From positions 1 to 64,000 of the forward strand of contig SZXX01000048.1 in assembly GCA_005843825.1 (NCBI GenBank): a stretch of 64,000 bases of DNA. Direction: 5' to 3'. The notes under the pieces are model-generated. The model made no database searches. It was not told where the DNA came from and was given only the letters and a program-made list of their open reading frames with translations. Source of the stretch: Chlorobium sp. Lineage in GTDB: Bacteria > Bacteroidota > Chlorobiia > Chlorobiales > Chlorobiaceae. The translations under genes and the position numbers were made by a program. Positions 1 to 11,800 of the stretch are shown here, in pieces (position 1 is the first letter of the stretch; every line of letters starts with the position of its first letter).

Positions 1-1010
1 AAACATCAATCACGCACAAATCTAATTCCTAAAAAACACTAAAATCCTACAAAAAGAGGTGCAAAATCCTGCGTAACTAAATACAAGGATATCAAATACA
101 GCACCCGTAATAAGTGCATCATAGCATTGATTAAGCAACGACCAGATGACATGTCGCCAAACTGGCAGGAATGAATGACAAAACGTAGTGTATGAGGAGA
201 CGTGAAATGAAAGACATTAAAACGTTTTCATCCACAAAACTCGCCACGGAAAACCGATAACAACCACGAAGAAATTTGCACAACGTATAAACAAAATAAC
301 ACCAACGCTTAACAACAAATCTGTATGTATCGATCAAGGCTAACATGGATATGTTGTGCTTTTTCAAAAAAAAGCCGATCACCCACGTTTCAGGAAAAAA
401 AGCTCAAAAGTACCAGCCCCTCTTAATCCGTAGGTCAGTATAATAATTATTAAATAATTATTAAAATTTTATTTAAAAACCGCCACCCTCTCCAGCAGAC
501 CTTTTTTCCTTTGCTTATAGACTGAACAAGCTCATTGAGCAAAATGAACATCCATTAACGCTTCATCCTGACTGATCAACCTGTCAATGCATATGCTTCA
601 TATCCTTTTAATAAATAACAACATAGACCTCAGTGTATGCAGTATACACCTGGATTAATAAAAAGGATTGTCGGTTTTTTGTTTAACTCCTTTTCCGCTG
701 TTATATTTGTACACTTCATTAAAAGAATCTTAAGGGCAATCTTAAGCAACTCACTGGATCTGAAGGCAACTGATGGATGTTATTTGAAACAATTGCCTTT
801 TATATTCATTGTGCACGTAAATAATGAGGCAGGAATCAACTAATAGCCACGATTTCAGGTTCACTAATGACGGTTGCAGTAACCCGTTGTTTTGTGTCAA
901 CTGCTTCTTGTTTGTTTAAAGATTTCTGTTTGGGTTAATGAAGCTCAGTCATGCGAAGAGCATGTCTCCCCCATTCTCAGTTTATTATTATAATAAGTCA
1001 GATTTTTATT

Positions 1011-2249
1011 ATGGTGGTTGTCCGTCGTCGATGGTTTCAGGCTCCCTGGGAATTCAGGGAATCTGCTGTTTTTACAGCCATTGCTGTCATTGCAGGTTTT
1101 TTCATTCAAGTTGCAGCTTCAGGGCGAGGTATTGCAATGCCGCACTTACCTTTCAACGCAATAGCACTCTCATTTTTAGGCATTGTGGTATTGAGCACCG
1201 GCCTTGCTTTCAGAAACACTCCTGCCGTTAAATGGTTTGGAAGCATCCCGCTTGGTCTTTGCCTTATTCTTGCGTTAGCTGTTCTCTCGCTGATAGGCGG
1301 CATAATACCTCAGCAACCGGTTGCTCAAGAATCACTGCAGGTATTACTGGGATTGAACCAGATTTTTTCAAGTTGGCCTTTTGCCGTCACTGTTCTCATC
1401 TTCCTGGCCAACCTCGGCATTTCTCTTTCATGGAAGCTTATACCGTTTAAACTGCAGAATCTCCAGTTTATCCTTTTTCATGCCGGCTTCTGGATTGCTC
1501 TTTCATGCGCCATTGTTGGCAGTTCCGATCTTCAACGACTTGTTGTACCTATTAATATTGGAAAAGCAAACAACCTTGGTTATACCATGGAAAGCGATAC
1601 TCCGCAGCATCTTCCGTTATCTATTTTTCTTCATGACTTTTCTCTTGAAGAGTATCCTCCGCAATTACTGCTCTATGACCCGCATAACGACAAGCTCCTG
1701 ATGAACAAGGCGCAGGCAATTTTAGAGGTTCGAAAGGGAACTACTGCAACATGGCAGGGAATTGAGGTTCTTGTGCTCGACTATCTGCCCTATGCACTTC
1801 CCGGGAAAGATGGAGTGCCTCAATCCGCAGACCGCAAAACCGGAATACCCTTTGCGAAAGTTAGAATCATCACAGCCTCAACACAGCGCGAGGCATGGAT
1901 CAGTACAGGAAGCCCCTTACTTAAACCTGATGCGGCTCAACTGGACGGACTCTATCTTATCATGATGCCAGGTACACCAAAATCCTTCCGTTCGGCAGTT
2001 ACGGTTCAGGATGAAAAGGGGCATGAAACAATGGCAAACCTTGAAGTTAACCATCCTGTCAGCTTTATGGGCTGGAAGCTCTACCAGATGGGCTATGATG
2101 AAAAAGCCGGACGCTGGTCTAAGTTAAGCCTGATTGAAGTGATTCATGATCCATGGCTGCCAGCTGTTTATCTTGGATTTTTTATGATTATGGCAGGAAA
2201 CATTCTGTTTTTCTGGAATGGCATTAAACGAACAGAGGTTGTAAAATGA
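1011..2249 (+). CDS. Cytochrome c biogenesis protein, ResB/Ccs1-like
   Basis: ORF 951..2249; likely start at ATG 1011 (MVVVRRRWFQAPWEF). Hydrophobic N-terminal half, ResB-like C-terminal region (NHPVSFMGWKLYQMGYD). Overlaps ccsA by 4 nt. Confidence 0.8.
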   Translation: MVVVRRRWFQAPWEFRESAVFTAIAVIAGFFIQVAASGRGIAMPHLPFNAIALSFLGIVVLSTGLAFRNTPAVKWFGSIPLGLCLILALAVLSLIGGIIPQQPVAQESLQVLLGLNQIFSSWPFAVTVLIFLANLGISLSWKLIPFKLQNLQFILFHAGFWIALSCAIVGSSDLQRLVVPINIGKANNLGYTMESDTPQHLPLSIFLHDFSLEEYPPQLLLYDPHNDKLLMNKAQAILEVRKGTTATWQGIEVLVLDYLPYALPGKDGVPQSADRKTGIPFAKVRIITASTQREAWISTGSPLLKPDAAQLDGLYLIMMPGTPKSFRSAVTVQDEKGHETMANLEVNHPVSFMGWKLYQMGYDEKAGRWSKLSLIEVIHDPWLPAVYLGFFMIMAGNILFFWNGIKRTEVVK

Positions 2250-3043
2250 TTATTAATTTTAATACTGCGGCAGAACTGGCTATCGTGTGTTGGGCAATTG
2301 GCTCCTTGTTGAGTCTTTTGGCAAGTCGAACTCCGGCACTTAAGCTTCCTGCTTTTCTTCTCTCCGTTGCTGGTTCTTTGGTCATGATCGGATTTATTGC
2401 TTTTTACTGGTCAGCTCTCGACCGTCCACCTCTAAGAACACTTGGAGAGACCCGACTGTGGTATGCTGCGCTCATTCCTCTCGTAGGATTTCTAGTTGAG
2501 TACCGCTGGAAAATCGGATGGTTAAAATACTACTGTATGGCGCTTGCTACATTTTTTCTCAGCATAAACATACTTCATCCCGAGGTCTTCGATAAAACGC
2601 TTATGCCTGCCCTGCAAAGTCCATGGTTTGTTCCGCATGTCGTTGTCTATCTTGTCGGTTATGTTTTGCTGGCTGCATCTTCTGTTACAGCTCTGCACAA
2701 TGTCTATCTCCAGGTGAGAAAAAAAGGAAATAATACAGGGGAATCAGTCTCACACTTTCTTGCACTGCTTGGTTTTGTTTTTTTAAGCTTCGGCCTGATA
2801 TTTGGCGCTCTTTGGGCAAAGGAAGCGTGGGGACATTACTGGACATGGGATCCCAAGGAAACATGGGCATTTCTATCCTGGCTGGCTTATCTAGGCTACC
2901 TTCATGCGTTCCGCTACAAAATTAGCCAGAGTAAACTGCAGTGGTACCTGGCCCTTGCTTTTGTTGTGCTTCTTGTCTGCTGGTTCGGAGTTAACTACCT
3001 TCCATCAGCACAGAACAGCGTCCACACTTATACGCAAAGCTGA
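2246..3043 (+). CDS. ccsA: Cytochrome c assembly protein CcsA/ResC
   Basis: Multi-TM protein with the WWD-type heme-handling motif (WGHYWTWDPKETWAFLSWLAYLGYLH). Confidence 0.88.
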   Translation: MIINFNTAAELAIVCWAIGSLLSLLASRTPALKLPAFLLSVAGSLVMIGFIAFYWSALDRPPLRTLGETRLWYAALIPLVGFLVEYRWKIGWLKYYCMALATFFLSINILHPEVFDKTLMPALQSPWFVPHVVVYLVGYVLLAASSVTALHNVYLQVRKKGNNTGESVSHFLALLGFVFLSFGLIFGALWAKEAWGHYWTWDPKETWAFLSWLAYLGYLHAFRYKISQSKLQWYLALAFVVLLVCWFGVNYLPSAQNSVHTYTQS

Positions 3044-3237
3044 GAACCCCTTGTGTTCAGCACGGCTTCTGATCCTTAGGCCGTGCTACCGACCCAAGAA
3101 GATTTTTCACACCTTTAATAATAAGTTATATTAGATTTCAGGATGTAAACACGAAAACAACAGCCCAGCTTAACCTATTGACCAGAAAATCATACTGTTA
3201 GTTTTCCGGCTGTTCATACTTCACTGAACAACTTTAT

Positions 3238-4161
3238 ATGTTTCAAACATCCCTAAAAGCAGCAATGACTGCTTGGGCATTATCAAATTCCATATACTCC
3301 TCGTCCGGGATCGTCTTGCGCAGTAAAAATACACTGCGATGGGCCCTTATTGCGGCCTTCAGCCCAATCGAATCATTAGACTGGTTTAGCCGGTTAAATA
3401 TTGACGATATGCGCTCTTTTTCTGAGTCTGTACCATATTTGACATTTCAGCCTATGCGGGTCTTTATGTCAACTAAATGGAACATTGTTCAAAGAAAAAA
3501 AGTCCTTGACGACACCTATAGCTTTATTGAAACATACAGAGGTGCCCTGCAGGATGCCATTCTTAAACCTGAGGGCTCAACTCTTGCTCGCTTCACCCTT
3601 GAGGAATATGGCGAAGTAAAAATCGCCCTCTATTATGACAATAGTCTTCGAAAGGAAGGGGCATTGATGGTGTCACTGAAATGTGCATCCTTGAAGGAGC
3701 CAATTATTCTAATCGCCTTTTCGCTTGAACAGAGCTCAAAAAATCGCAACGTTTGTTATATCGGCTGCATACAAGGCAGATCCAATAAAGATGAGATTAA
3801 AGCAATAACTAAAGAAATGTTCGGCATGAGACCGCATTCCGTCATGTTATTCATAGTTCAGGAGATTATTAGGTCCTTAAATATTACGCATCTATTTGGC
3901 GTTGGCAATACTATTCACCCTCATCATCAAAAATACCTGATTCACTTGCCGTTTGTGCACAACACAACCTTCGATTATGATTCGTTATGGATTGATTTTG
4001 GTGGTGTATTGGAACCTGATGGCTGGTTTAAACTACCCCTTACTACCGAGCGAAGAATGGATAAAGAGATGAAACCGAACAAGAGGGCCATGTATCGTAG
4101 ACGTTATGCCCTTATGGATAATATCTCCATGCAGATACAAACAGCAATAGCAAGGAAATGA
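3238..4161 (+). CDS. DUF535 / VirK-YbjX family protein
   Basis: C-terminal LWIDFGGVLEPDGWFKLPLTTERRMDKEMKPNKRAMYRRRYALMD resembles the VirK/YbjX family. Confidence 0.7.
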   Translation: MFQTSLKAAMTAWALSNSIYSSSGIVLRSKNTLRWALIAAFSPIESLDWFSRLNIDDMRSFSESVPYLTFQPMRVFMSTKWNIVQRKKVLDDTYSFIETYRGALQDAILKPEGSTLARFTLEEYGEVKIALYYDNSLRKEGALMVSLKCASLKEPIILIAFSLEQSSKNRNVCYIGCIQGRSNKDEIKAITKEMFGMRPHSVMLFIVQEIIRSLNITHLFGVGNTIHPHHQKYLIHLPFVHNTTFDYDSLWIDFGGVLEPDGWFKLPLTTERRMDKEMKPNKRAMYRRRYALMDNISMQIQTAIARK

Positions 4162-4261
4162 CGTGTAGCTCTTTAAACTCGATCGCCAAAAGCAATAGCA
4201 CTCTCCCGTATTTCTAACTTCTGACTGGTTTCTCACCGAAAAAAATACTTCTGGAACACCA

Positions 4262-4756
4262 ATGGTCTTTGGACATTTACCTGCCGGCTATATTGCGTCT
4301 AAGTTATTAGTCAAAAAATTTGAACACCGCACCCCTTTTTATAAAGCATTCATGTTTTGGGGAATGCTTGGGTCTATAGCTCCTGATCTGGATTTGTTTT
4401 ATTACTACACGATTGATAATCATCAAAACCCTCACCACTCCTATCTTAGCCACTTTCCATTATTTTGGCTGACTCTTTTGTTCCTTTCATTTTTCTGGCT
4501 ATGGTTAAGTAATAATCATAACCAGAATCCGACATATGCCTTTATTTTTGCTATAAACGGCTTAATTCATATGTCTTTAGATACATTTACCGGTGAAATA
4601 TTTTGGTTAGCACCATTTTTGAGCACACCATTTTCTTTTATTTCTACGGATTTGGAGTATAACTCCTGGGGACTGAATTATTTCACACATTGGGCATTCC
4701 TCCTTGAACTGTTCATTATTTGGTGGGCGGGTTTCTTACGCTTTAGAAAATCCTGA
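4262..4756 (+). CDS. Membrane-bound metal-dependent hydrolase-like protein (YdjM/DUF457 type)
   Basis: MVFGHLPAGYIASKLL..., GSIAPDLDLFYYY, HHSYLSHFPLFWL and IHMSLDTFTGEIFWLAPF His/Asp motifs in TM segments. Confidence 0.65.
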   Translation: MVFGHLPAGYIASKLLVKKFEHRTPFYKAFMFWGMLGSIAPDLDLFYYYTIDNHQNPHHSYLSHFPLFWLTLLFLSFFWLWLSNNHNQNPTYAFIFAINGLIHMSLDTFTGEIFWLAPFLSTPFSFISTDLEYNSWGLNYFTHWAFLLELFIIWWAGFLRFRKS

Positions 4757-4825
4757 CGTCTATCATATACAACTCTTTTTCTACTGGTTATATAATTCTT
4801 TATCAAACCCCTGAGGAACTGTCCG

Positions 4826-5683
4826 ATGAACTTTTTCTCCATTCTTGTACTCGCAATTGTTCAGGGAGTCTGTGAGCTCCTTCCAGTATCGAGCTCTGCA
4901 CATGTCATTATGGCGGAAAAACTTATGGGGCTTGATCCGACCTCACCCGAAATGACATTATTGCTTGTCATGCTCCACACGGGGACAATGTTTGCTGTCA
5001 TTGTCTACTTCTGGAAGTCGTGGAAAGAGCGTTACTTTGTCTCTGGTAAAATCTTTTGGCAGTTCGCCAAACTGGTGAGCGTGGCAACGGTATGTACCGG
5101 GGTTATAGGGTTCACACTGATGACGCTCATTGAAAAAGTTATTTTTCATTGCTCAGCTCATGCCGAAATTGAACATCTGTTCGGAAACGCTTATGTGATT
5201 GCAACCGGCCTTGCACTTGTCGGTGTGATGATCATAATTTCAGCAAAACATCAGAGTATCGATACATCAAAGAATCTCGGTGTGCGTGAATCGGCATGGA
5301 TTGGAATTGTACAGGGAATTTGTCTCCCGTTCAGGGGGTTTTCACGTTCCGGCTCTACGATTTCAACAGGGCTGTTTCTGGGCCTGGACAAGATCCGTGC
5401 TGAAGAATTCAGCTTCGCATTGGCCGTCGTATTGACTCCTGCTGTCATCGTGAAAGAGCTTTTGCGATTGATCAAGTCGCAGGAAAGTTCTCTGTCGGTT
5501 GCAAACAACTTTCTCAGCATTGCCTGGCCAAGCCTGGTAGGAATGCTTTTCAGCTTTGTGGCAGGTCTGTTGGCTCTCAGATGGCTTTCTCAATGGCTCG
5601 AGCATGGCCGGTGGCACTTTTTTGGCTACTACTGTCTATGCGCGTCAGTGACCGTGCTCATCATAAATCACTTTCTCCACTGA
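4826..5683 (+). CDS. uppP: Undecaprenyl-diphosphatase
   Basis: VQGVCELLPVSSSAHVIMAEKL and GIVQGICLPFRGFSRSGSTISTGLFLGLDK motifs of UppP/BacA. Confidence 0.93.
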   Translation: MNFFSILVLAIVQGVCELLPVSSSAHVIMAEKLMGLDPTSPEMTLLLVMLHTGTMFAVIVYFWKSWKERYFVSGKIFWQFAKLVSVATVCTGVIGFTLMTLIEKVIFHCSAHAEIEHLFGNAYVIATGLALVGVMIIISAKHQSIDTSKNLGVRESAWIGIVQGICLPFRGFSRSGSTISTGLFLGLDKIRAEEFSFALAVVLTPAVIVKELLRLIKSQESSLSVANNFLSIAWPSLVGMLFSFVAGLLALRWLSQWLEHGRWHFFGYYCLCASVTVLIINHFLH

Positions 5684-5712
5684 AATCAAAATATTCCCTG
5701 GACTCATTAACG

Positions 5713-7134
5713 TCACTTGCCGATACAGAACCGGTCAAAAACAACATGTAATATCTCTTCATTAACCACCTTGCCGGTGATTTCTCCTACATACTCAAGG
5801 GAGGAGCGAAGTTCAAATGCTATAAGCTCGGTAGCGGAACTGCTTTCAATCAGCTCACGGGCATTTTCAAGGGCATCCGAGGCATTGCGAAGTGCTTCAT
5901 AGTGACGCAGGCTGGTTACAAGCACACTTGCTTCATGCAGCTTGTCAAGTCCCTCAACCATACTGCTCATAAGGTGCTTCAGTTCATCTAATCCAATACC
6001 ATTTGCCGCCGATATACCGCAGATATCACAACCAGTTAGTTCTCGAATTCGATGCATTCTTTCGCGACTTTCTGTAATAAGATCAATTTTATTGGCGACC
6101 ACAATCATACGGGCATTGCTGTATCGCTCCAAAAATTCAAGGATCTGTGGGACTTCATCGAGATACTCCTCCTGGCTTATATCAAGGAGATAAAGAATCA
6201 GATCAGCTTCGGAAATTTTCTTGTAGCTGCGGCGTATTCCTTCGTGCTCGATATCCTCACTCCCTTCACGCAGCCCCGCCGTATCGGTCAGACGGAACAT
6301 TGTTTTTTCATAGAGAAAACACTCCTCGATATAATCACGCGTCGTCCCCGGCATATGGCTGACAATGGAGCGCTCTTCGTCAAGCAGTACATTCAGCAGT
6401 GTCGACTTGCCGGCATTCGGCTTTCCTGCGATCACCGTAGCAACTCCTTCCTTGAGAAGTCGACCATGCTGATAGGAATCCACAAGACGACGAAGTTCCA
6501 CCTGTAATGCAGCAAGCTCTTGACGGAGTTGGCCGCGACTTAGAAACTCAACATCCTCTTCACTGAAATCAAGCTCAAGCTCCAAAAGGGCACAGGAACG
6601 TAATAGCTGCTCCCTCATGGAATCAAGTCGCTGGGAAAGAGTGCCCTGCATCTGATGCACTGCAGTCCGAAACGCCGATTCAGTGCGAGCATGAATCATC
6701 TCGCCGATAGCCTCAGCCTGCAGCAGATCAATACGCCCGTTAAGAAACGCCCTTCGGGTAAACTCTCCTGGTTCGGCCAGCCGGCATCCTTCGTCAAGCA
6801 GCACCTGCAGAATATGTTTGACCACAACCGGCCCTCCATGACAGCTGAGTTCAACCATATCCTCCATTGTAAACGAATTCGGCGAGCGAAACGTTAAAGC
6901 AACCACTTCGTCAATCAGACCTTCAGAATCATAAACAGTACCATAATGAGCCCTGAAGCCCTTCGATGTCGAAAAAAGGAACTCCGGCTTGTTCTTTTTA
7001 CGAAACACCCGCTGGGCGATATCGAAAACGCCTTTGCCACTCATTCGAATAACCGCCAGGGCACCGACACCCAAAGGTGTTGCGAGGGCAGCAATTGGTT
7101 CAGACTGTTCGGGTTGTGTAGATGGAGTGCTCAT
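5713..7134 (-). CDS. mnmE: tRNA modification GTPase MnmE
   Basis: GKPNAGKSTLLN, DTAGLR, NKID and C-terminal FCIGK motif. Likely start ATG 7134 (MSTPSTQPEQSEPIAALATP) inside ORF 5713..7218. Confidence 0.95.
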   Translation of the reverse strand: MSTPSTQPEQSEPIAALATPLGVGALAVIRMSGKGVFDIAQRVFRKKNKPEFLFSTSKGFRAHYGTVYDSEGLIDEVVALTFRSPNSFTMEDMVELSCHGGPVVVKHILQVLLDEGCRLAEPGEFTRRAFLNGRIDLLQAEAIGEMIHARTESAFRTAVHQMQGTLSQRLDSMREQLLRSCALLELELDFSEEDVEFLSRGQLRQELAALQVELRRLVDSYQHGRLLKEGVATVIAGKPNAGKSTLLNVLLDEERSIVSHMPGTTRDYIEECFLYEKTMFRLTDTAGLREGSEDIEHEGIRRSYKKISEADLILYLLDISQEEYLDEVPQILEFLERYSNARMIVVANKIDLITESRERMHRIRELTGCDICGISAANGIGLDELKHLMSSMVEGLDKLHEASVLVTSLRHYEALRNASDALENARELIESSSATELIAFELRSSLEYVGEITGKVVNEEILHVVFDRFCIGK

Positions 7135-7268
7135 AGAGAGATGCTTATTACTGAATTCGACCGCATCAAGTGCTGAAGGGTTGACGATACATTCAGCAAT
7201 TATAAGGAATACCATCAAGAAATAGTAACTTCATCCAGAGTGGAGAGGGGAACGTAAAAAAATATTCA

Positions 7269-8078
7269 ATGCCTGAAATAACAGCAATAGAAAAGTTAAA
7301 AGCCGATATAGTCACAAAAAAAGAGAGGACCCTTCAGGAGCAATTTGAACGGGTATTGAACCTTGTAAACATCCTGAGAGAGCAGTGCCCCTGGGACCGC
7401 AAACAGACTCCTCAGTCGCTGGCCCACCTGCTGCTCGAAGAGAGCTATGAACTCGTTCACGCCATCGACCAGATGGACGAAACAGAACTGAAAAAAGAGA
7501 TTGGAGATCTTTTTCTGCATCTCTGTTTTCAAGTACTGCTTAGCGAAGAGAGAGGATCATTCTCCTTTGCCGATGTTTTCGAAGCCCTCTGTCACAAGCT
7601 TATCAGCCGTCACCCGCATGTCTTCAGCGATACAATTGCTGAAACTGAACAGGATGTGCTTAATAATTGGGAAACCTTGAAGCTTAAGGAAGGTCGCCAG
7701 AGTATCCTCGATGGAGTACCGAACTCCATGTCTGAACTTCTTCGTGCTTACCGTGTCCAGAAAAAAGTTGCCGGTGTCGGTTTCGACTGGCCGAGCGATG
7801 AAGACGTCCTTGATAAACTTGCTGAAGAAATCGAAGAGTTGAAAAGCGCAACAAGCAAAGAAGAAAAGGAAGAAGAGTTTGGCGACCTTCTCTTCACCAT
7901 CGTCAACTACAGCCGCTTTCTCGGGGCTAACCCTGAAGACTCCCTCAGAAAAGCAACCAACAAGTTTATAGAACGGTTTACAAAGATTGAAGTGACAGTT
8001 CAGGGCTCAGGCCGCAACTGGCAGGAGTACACTGCTGAAGAGCTCGACGGGCTTTGGAAACTGGCCAAAGAACAATAG
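7269..8078 (+). CDS. mazG: Nucleoside triphosphate pyrophosphohydrolase MazG
   Basis: LREQCPWDRKQTPQSLAHLLLEESYELVHAID and duplicated MazG fold (EEFGDLLFTIVNYSRFLGANPEDSLR). Confidence 0.93.
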   Translation: MPEITAIEKLKADIVTKKERTLQEQFERVLNLVNILREQCPWDRKQTPQSLAHLLLEESYELVHAIDQMDETELKKEIGDLFLHLCFQVLLSEERGSFSFADVFEALCHKLISRHPHVFSDTIAETEQDVLNNWETLKLKEGRQSILDGVPNSMSELLRAYRVQKKVAGVGFDWPSDEDVLDKLAEEIEELKSATSKEEKEEEFGDLLFTIVNYSRFLGANPEDSLRKATNKFIERFTKIEVTVQGSGRNWQEYTAEELDGLWKLAKEQ

Positions 8079-8083
8079 TGGCG

Positions 8084-8782
8084 CTACACTATGTATACCG
8101 TCGCCAGAAACTCTCTGGCAGCATTACAGTACTCTTCATTAGCCCTATGCTCACCACTGAACAGGGTTGCCGTAAATGGCAGTCCCGCGACTCTCGTGCG
8201 CGCACAATCGTGCTCAAACTTCTCCTGACTGTAGAACCTGTCTTTATTGCCGCGAGCGAGATGAATACTGCCGGCTCGTTCATTCACTGTTAGTTCAGGC
8301 GGTATATCCCCTCCGAGTAGCATAAGGCCGCTTGCTCGATAACTGCCAAGCAGGGCTGCTCGACAGGCCATTCCGCTCCCCTGCGAAAACCCATGAAAAC
8401 AGAGCGTATCACCCACAGAACCTGACTCCCGGACGCGCTTGATAACCGCAACGACATAGTGCAGATTTTCGGTAATTCGCTGCTCTCTATGGCTACTGGT
8501 CATCCAGTTTGCTCCAGATTCCCCTCTCGGAGTATAAAACGGGTGAAGAGCCTCAATGGAACAACAGAGCCATTGCTCCGAATCAGAGATGGCGCAAAGC
8601 AGGGAAAGCTCATCTTCCGATGTCTGGCCGTAACCATGAAACCCTACCAAAAGGGGTGCCGGACCTGAGTGTGATGGCCGCTGAAGAAGATACCTGCCGC
8701 TCACCGAAGTCTGAATGGAATATTCCTGAGTACTCGGCATATCATTGTTTGCGGATGCATAGAAACATGCAAAGCCTGCCAT
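8084..8782 (-). CDS. Alpha/beta hydrolase, phospholipase/carboxylesterase-like
   Basis: LLVGFHGYGQTSEDE and nucleophile elbow CFHGFSQGSGMACRAALL; C-terminal GEHRANEE. Confidence 0.75.
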   Translation of the reverse strand: MAGFACFYASANNDMPSTQEYSIQTSVSGRYLLQRPSHSGPAPLLVGFHGYGQTSEDELSLLCAISDSEQWLCCSIEALHPFYTPRGESGANWMTSSHREQRITENLHYVVAVIKRVRESGSVGDTLCFHGFSQGSGMACRAALLGSYRASGLMLLGGDIPPELTVNERAGSIHLARGNKDRFYSQEKFEHDCARTRVAGLPFTATLFSGEHRANEEYCNAAREFLATVYIV

Positions 8783-8812
8783 GCTGAAGCAGGCCCTGCC
8801 ATCAACGACAAA

Positions 8813-11800
8813 TTACATTTCCAGGAGTTTTAATATTCCCCTGAGCGGAATCCCTGCCCATTCTGGTCGGTTATTGAGCTCGTAATTCAGCTCATAAACC
8901 GCCTTGTTCATAAGATACGCCCGCATCAGATGCTCTCGCTGTTTAGGTTCTTGAGGTACAATGTTGCTGCCTCTGGTTTTTTCGAAATAGGTATCGAGAA
9001 AATGCTGACCTACAAAAAAGCTCCAGAGATCGCCCCATGGTTCAAGGGCAAGGCACTCTTCAGGACGGAACACCGACCGATTTTGCTGAAGAACATTGAA
9101 CGCCGCGTAGTTGAATGAACGGAGCATGCCTGAAATATCTCGAAAAACCGAGCGTTTTATTTTGCGCTCAGAAATCGGCCGGGCCGGTTCTCCCTCAAAA
9201 TCGATGATCACAAAGTCTTTGCCGGTAAAAAGTACTTGGCCAAGATGATAATCCCCGTGAATCCTGATTTTCAACGTATCAATTTTCTCCATCCTGATTG
9301 GAGTGAACTGCTGGAGAATTGCTTTCTGATTCTGCAGGAAAAGCGCACAAAGCTTCTGCTGCTCGGCCTGCAGCGTCGGCATGACTTCCCGTATAAGAAT
9401 AACAGTGCGTTTAACCTGTTCGCACATCGCCTGATAAATAGAGCGCTGGTAGAGCGTGGTAAATTGCTCCGGTGCAAACGCTGGATCGTTACCGAGAGAG
9501 GCCAGAGCAAGATGCATGTCAGCAGTTCGTTCGGCCAGCTTTTCAATCATGCCGAGATAGGCTCCCCCAAGAAGTTCGTGCATGAAAGAAGGAATCTGAA
9601 CGGGGTCACCGCTTAGAACCGGGAGCTGAGGCAATACGATGCCAGTGTTGATTTTAGAAAGAACCTCGTCATAATAACGCTTTACCTGCCCGAGTGAAAG
9701 CTGCCATGCATCCCCTTCATTCGGCACATAATTCTGTAAAATACCTATAGAGTATGTCTTGGATCTGTTCTGCTCATAATTCAGGGAGCCGAGAAAGGCT
9801 GGCAGATTGTTAAATCCAGTCCGTTCACTGAGCGCGCTGCACATTTCAACCTCGGGAGAAACCCCGTTTTCTATACGGCGATAGAGCTTCAGGAGAAGGT
9901 TGTCATGAAACCTGATTGAGGTATTCGTCTGATCAACAGCCATCAGAGCAGGTTCCGGTGCAACATTGCCGATTTTTTTACCGAAATCATCAATTTGCCT
10001 GCCTTTCAAGCCTGACACCAGACCAGCCTTTCCCTGCCAACCCTCTCTACCCGTCACCAGGTAAAAAAGCTGGTTCAGAAAGCGATTATCAAAGGTTGCA
10101 TCACACAGATACCCCTCTTCATCGCCCACAATAACTCTTGCAATAACCTTTTTATAAAAATTATCGTCAGCCCTGTTCACTGCTGAAAGTGGCTCAAAGC
10201 ATACCGGCAGCTGATAGAGATCGTTTTCACCACTCGAATAGCGCACCTCGGTCATCAGCAGTTTTGCCATATCCATCCCCACAACAGGAATGGTATCGAC
10301 AATGGTGATACGCATGATGTTTCGGGCCTTGCCGCCAAACCATCGACTTGCTTTATAATAATCAGGCAGAATCTCCGTTTCCAGAAGCTGACGACTCTTG
10401 CTGGAAAAAAGGCTTGGCCAGCTATAAACGTTAGCAAAAGGCTTCTCCAGATAAGACCGACCATCAACATCCTCACTATCTTTGACAAGGTTCAACCAGA
10501 AATAGCCAAAAGAGCCGAGGGCAACCATGTAAGGAGCTTTCCTGATTTTCGGAAAGCGGTTCATGCTGAACACCTCTTCAGGAATAAACCCTTCAAAACG
10601 TGAAAGATCGATCATCACCGCCTGGGCATTTCTGGAAAGATTGATTACCGAAAGCATGGTTTCATCCTCAAACCTTCGGATAAAGATCAGTACCTTGGGG
10701 TTGCTCACCTGCAGGAACTCGATACTCCCGCGGCTGAGAGACCTGTATCGGCGAGCCGTTGCAATAGTATGGCGAGTCCACCAGAGCAGTGAGTTGACAT
10801 TGCTTTCCTGCACCTCGACGTTAACCGCCTCATAATGATATTCCGGATCGATAATAACCGGCAAGAGCAACTGCTGGGGATTAGCGCGCGAAAAACCGGC
10901 ATTACGGTCGGAGTTCCACTGCATCGGGGTGCGCACGCCATCCCGATCACCAAGGTAGTAGTTATCACCCATGCCAATCTCATCGCCGTAGTAGAGCACA
11001 GGTGTTCCCGGCAATGAGAGCAGCATGATATTCATCAGTTCAATCTTTCGGCGATCGTTGGTCATCAGTGGCGCCAGCCTGCGTCTGATACCGAGGTTAA
11101 TGCGGGCCTTGGGATCGTTGGCATACACCCTGCGCATGTAGTCTCGCTCCTCATCAGTCACCATCTCAAGCGTCAACTCATCATGATTTCGCAGAAAGGA
11201 TGCCCACTGGCAACCTTCAGGGATTTCAGGTGTCTGATCGAGAATATCAATGATGGGAAAGCGATCCTCTGTGGCAAGAGCCATGTACATTCTCGGCATC
11301 AACGGAAAATGGAAGTTCATGTGGCACAGGTCGCCTTTGCCAAAATAGGCCGCGGAATCTTCCGGCCACTGATTGGCCTCAGCAAGCAGCATGCGATTGG
11401 GGTAGTTCGCGTCTACGTGAGAGCGCAGCTTCCTCAGGTACTCGTAGGTCTGGGGAAGGTTTTCGCAATTGGTTCCTTCAGCCTCATAGAGGTAAGGAAC
11501 AGCATCAAGCCTGAGCCCGTCAACACCCATGCCAAGCCAGAAATCCAGTACATCGAAAAGTGCCTTGTGAACTTCAGGATTTTCGAAATTGAGATCGGGC
11601 TGGTGATGGAAAAACCGATGCCAGAAATACTGACCGGCAACGGGATCCCAAGTCCAGTTTGATGCCTCGAAGTCCTGAAAAATAATGCGGGTTTCAGAGT
11701 ATTTGTTCGGGTCGTCGTTCCAGACATAGAAATTCCGCTCAGGCGACCCGGCAGGGGCTTTTCTCGCGCGTTGAAACCATGCGTGCTGATCAGAAGTATG

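Noticed and set aside
131-382. 83-aa minus-strand ORF
   Set aside because: AT-rich region, no RBS or family resemblance; likely chance.
637-843. 68-aa plus-strand ORF
   Set aside because: Short, AT-rich, no family; not supported.
6052-6507. 151-aa plus-strand ORF
   Set aside because: Antisense to the mnmE G-domain region.
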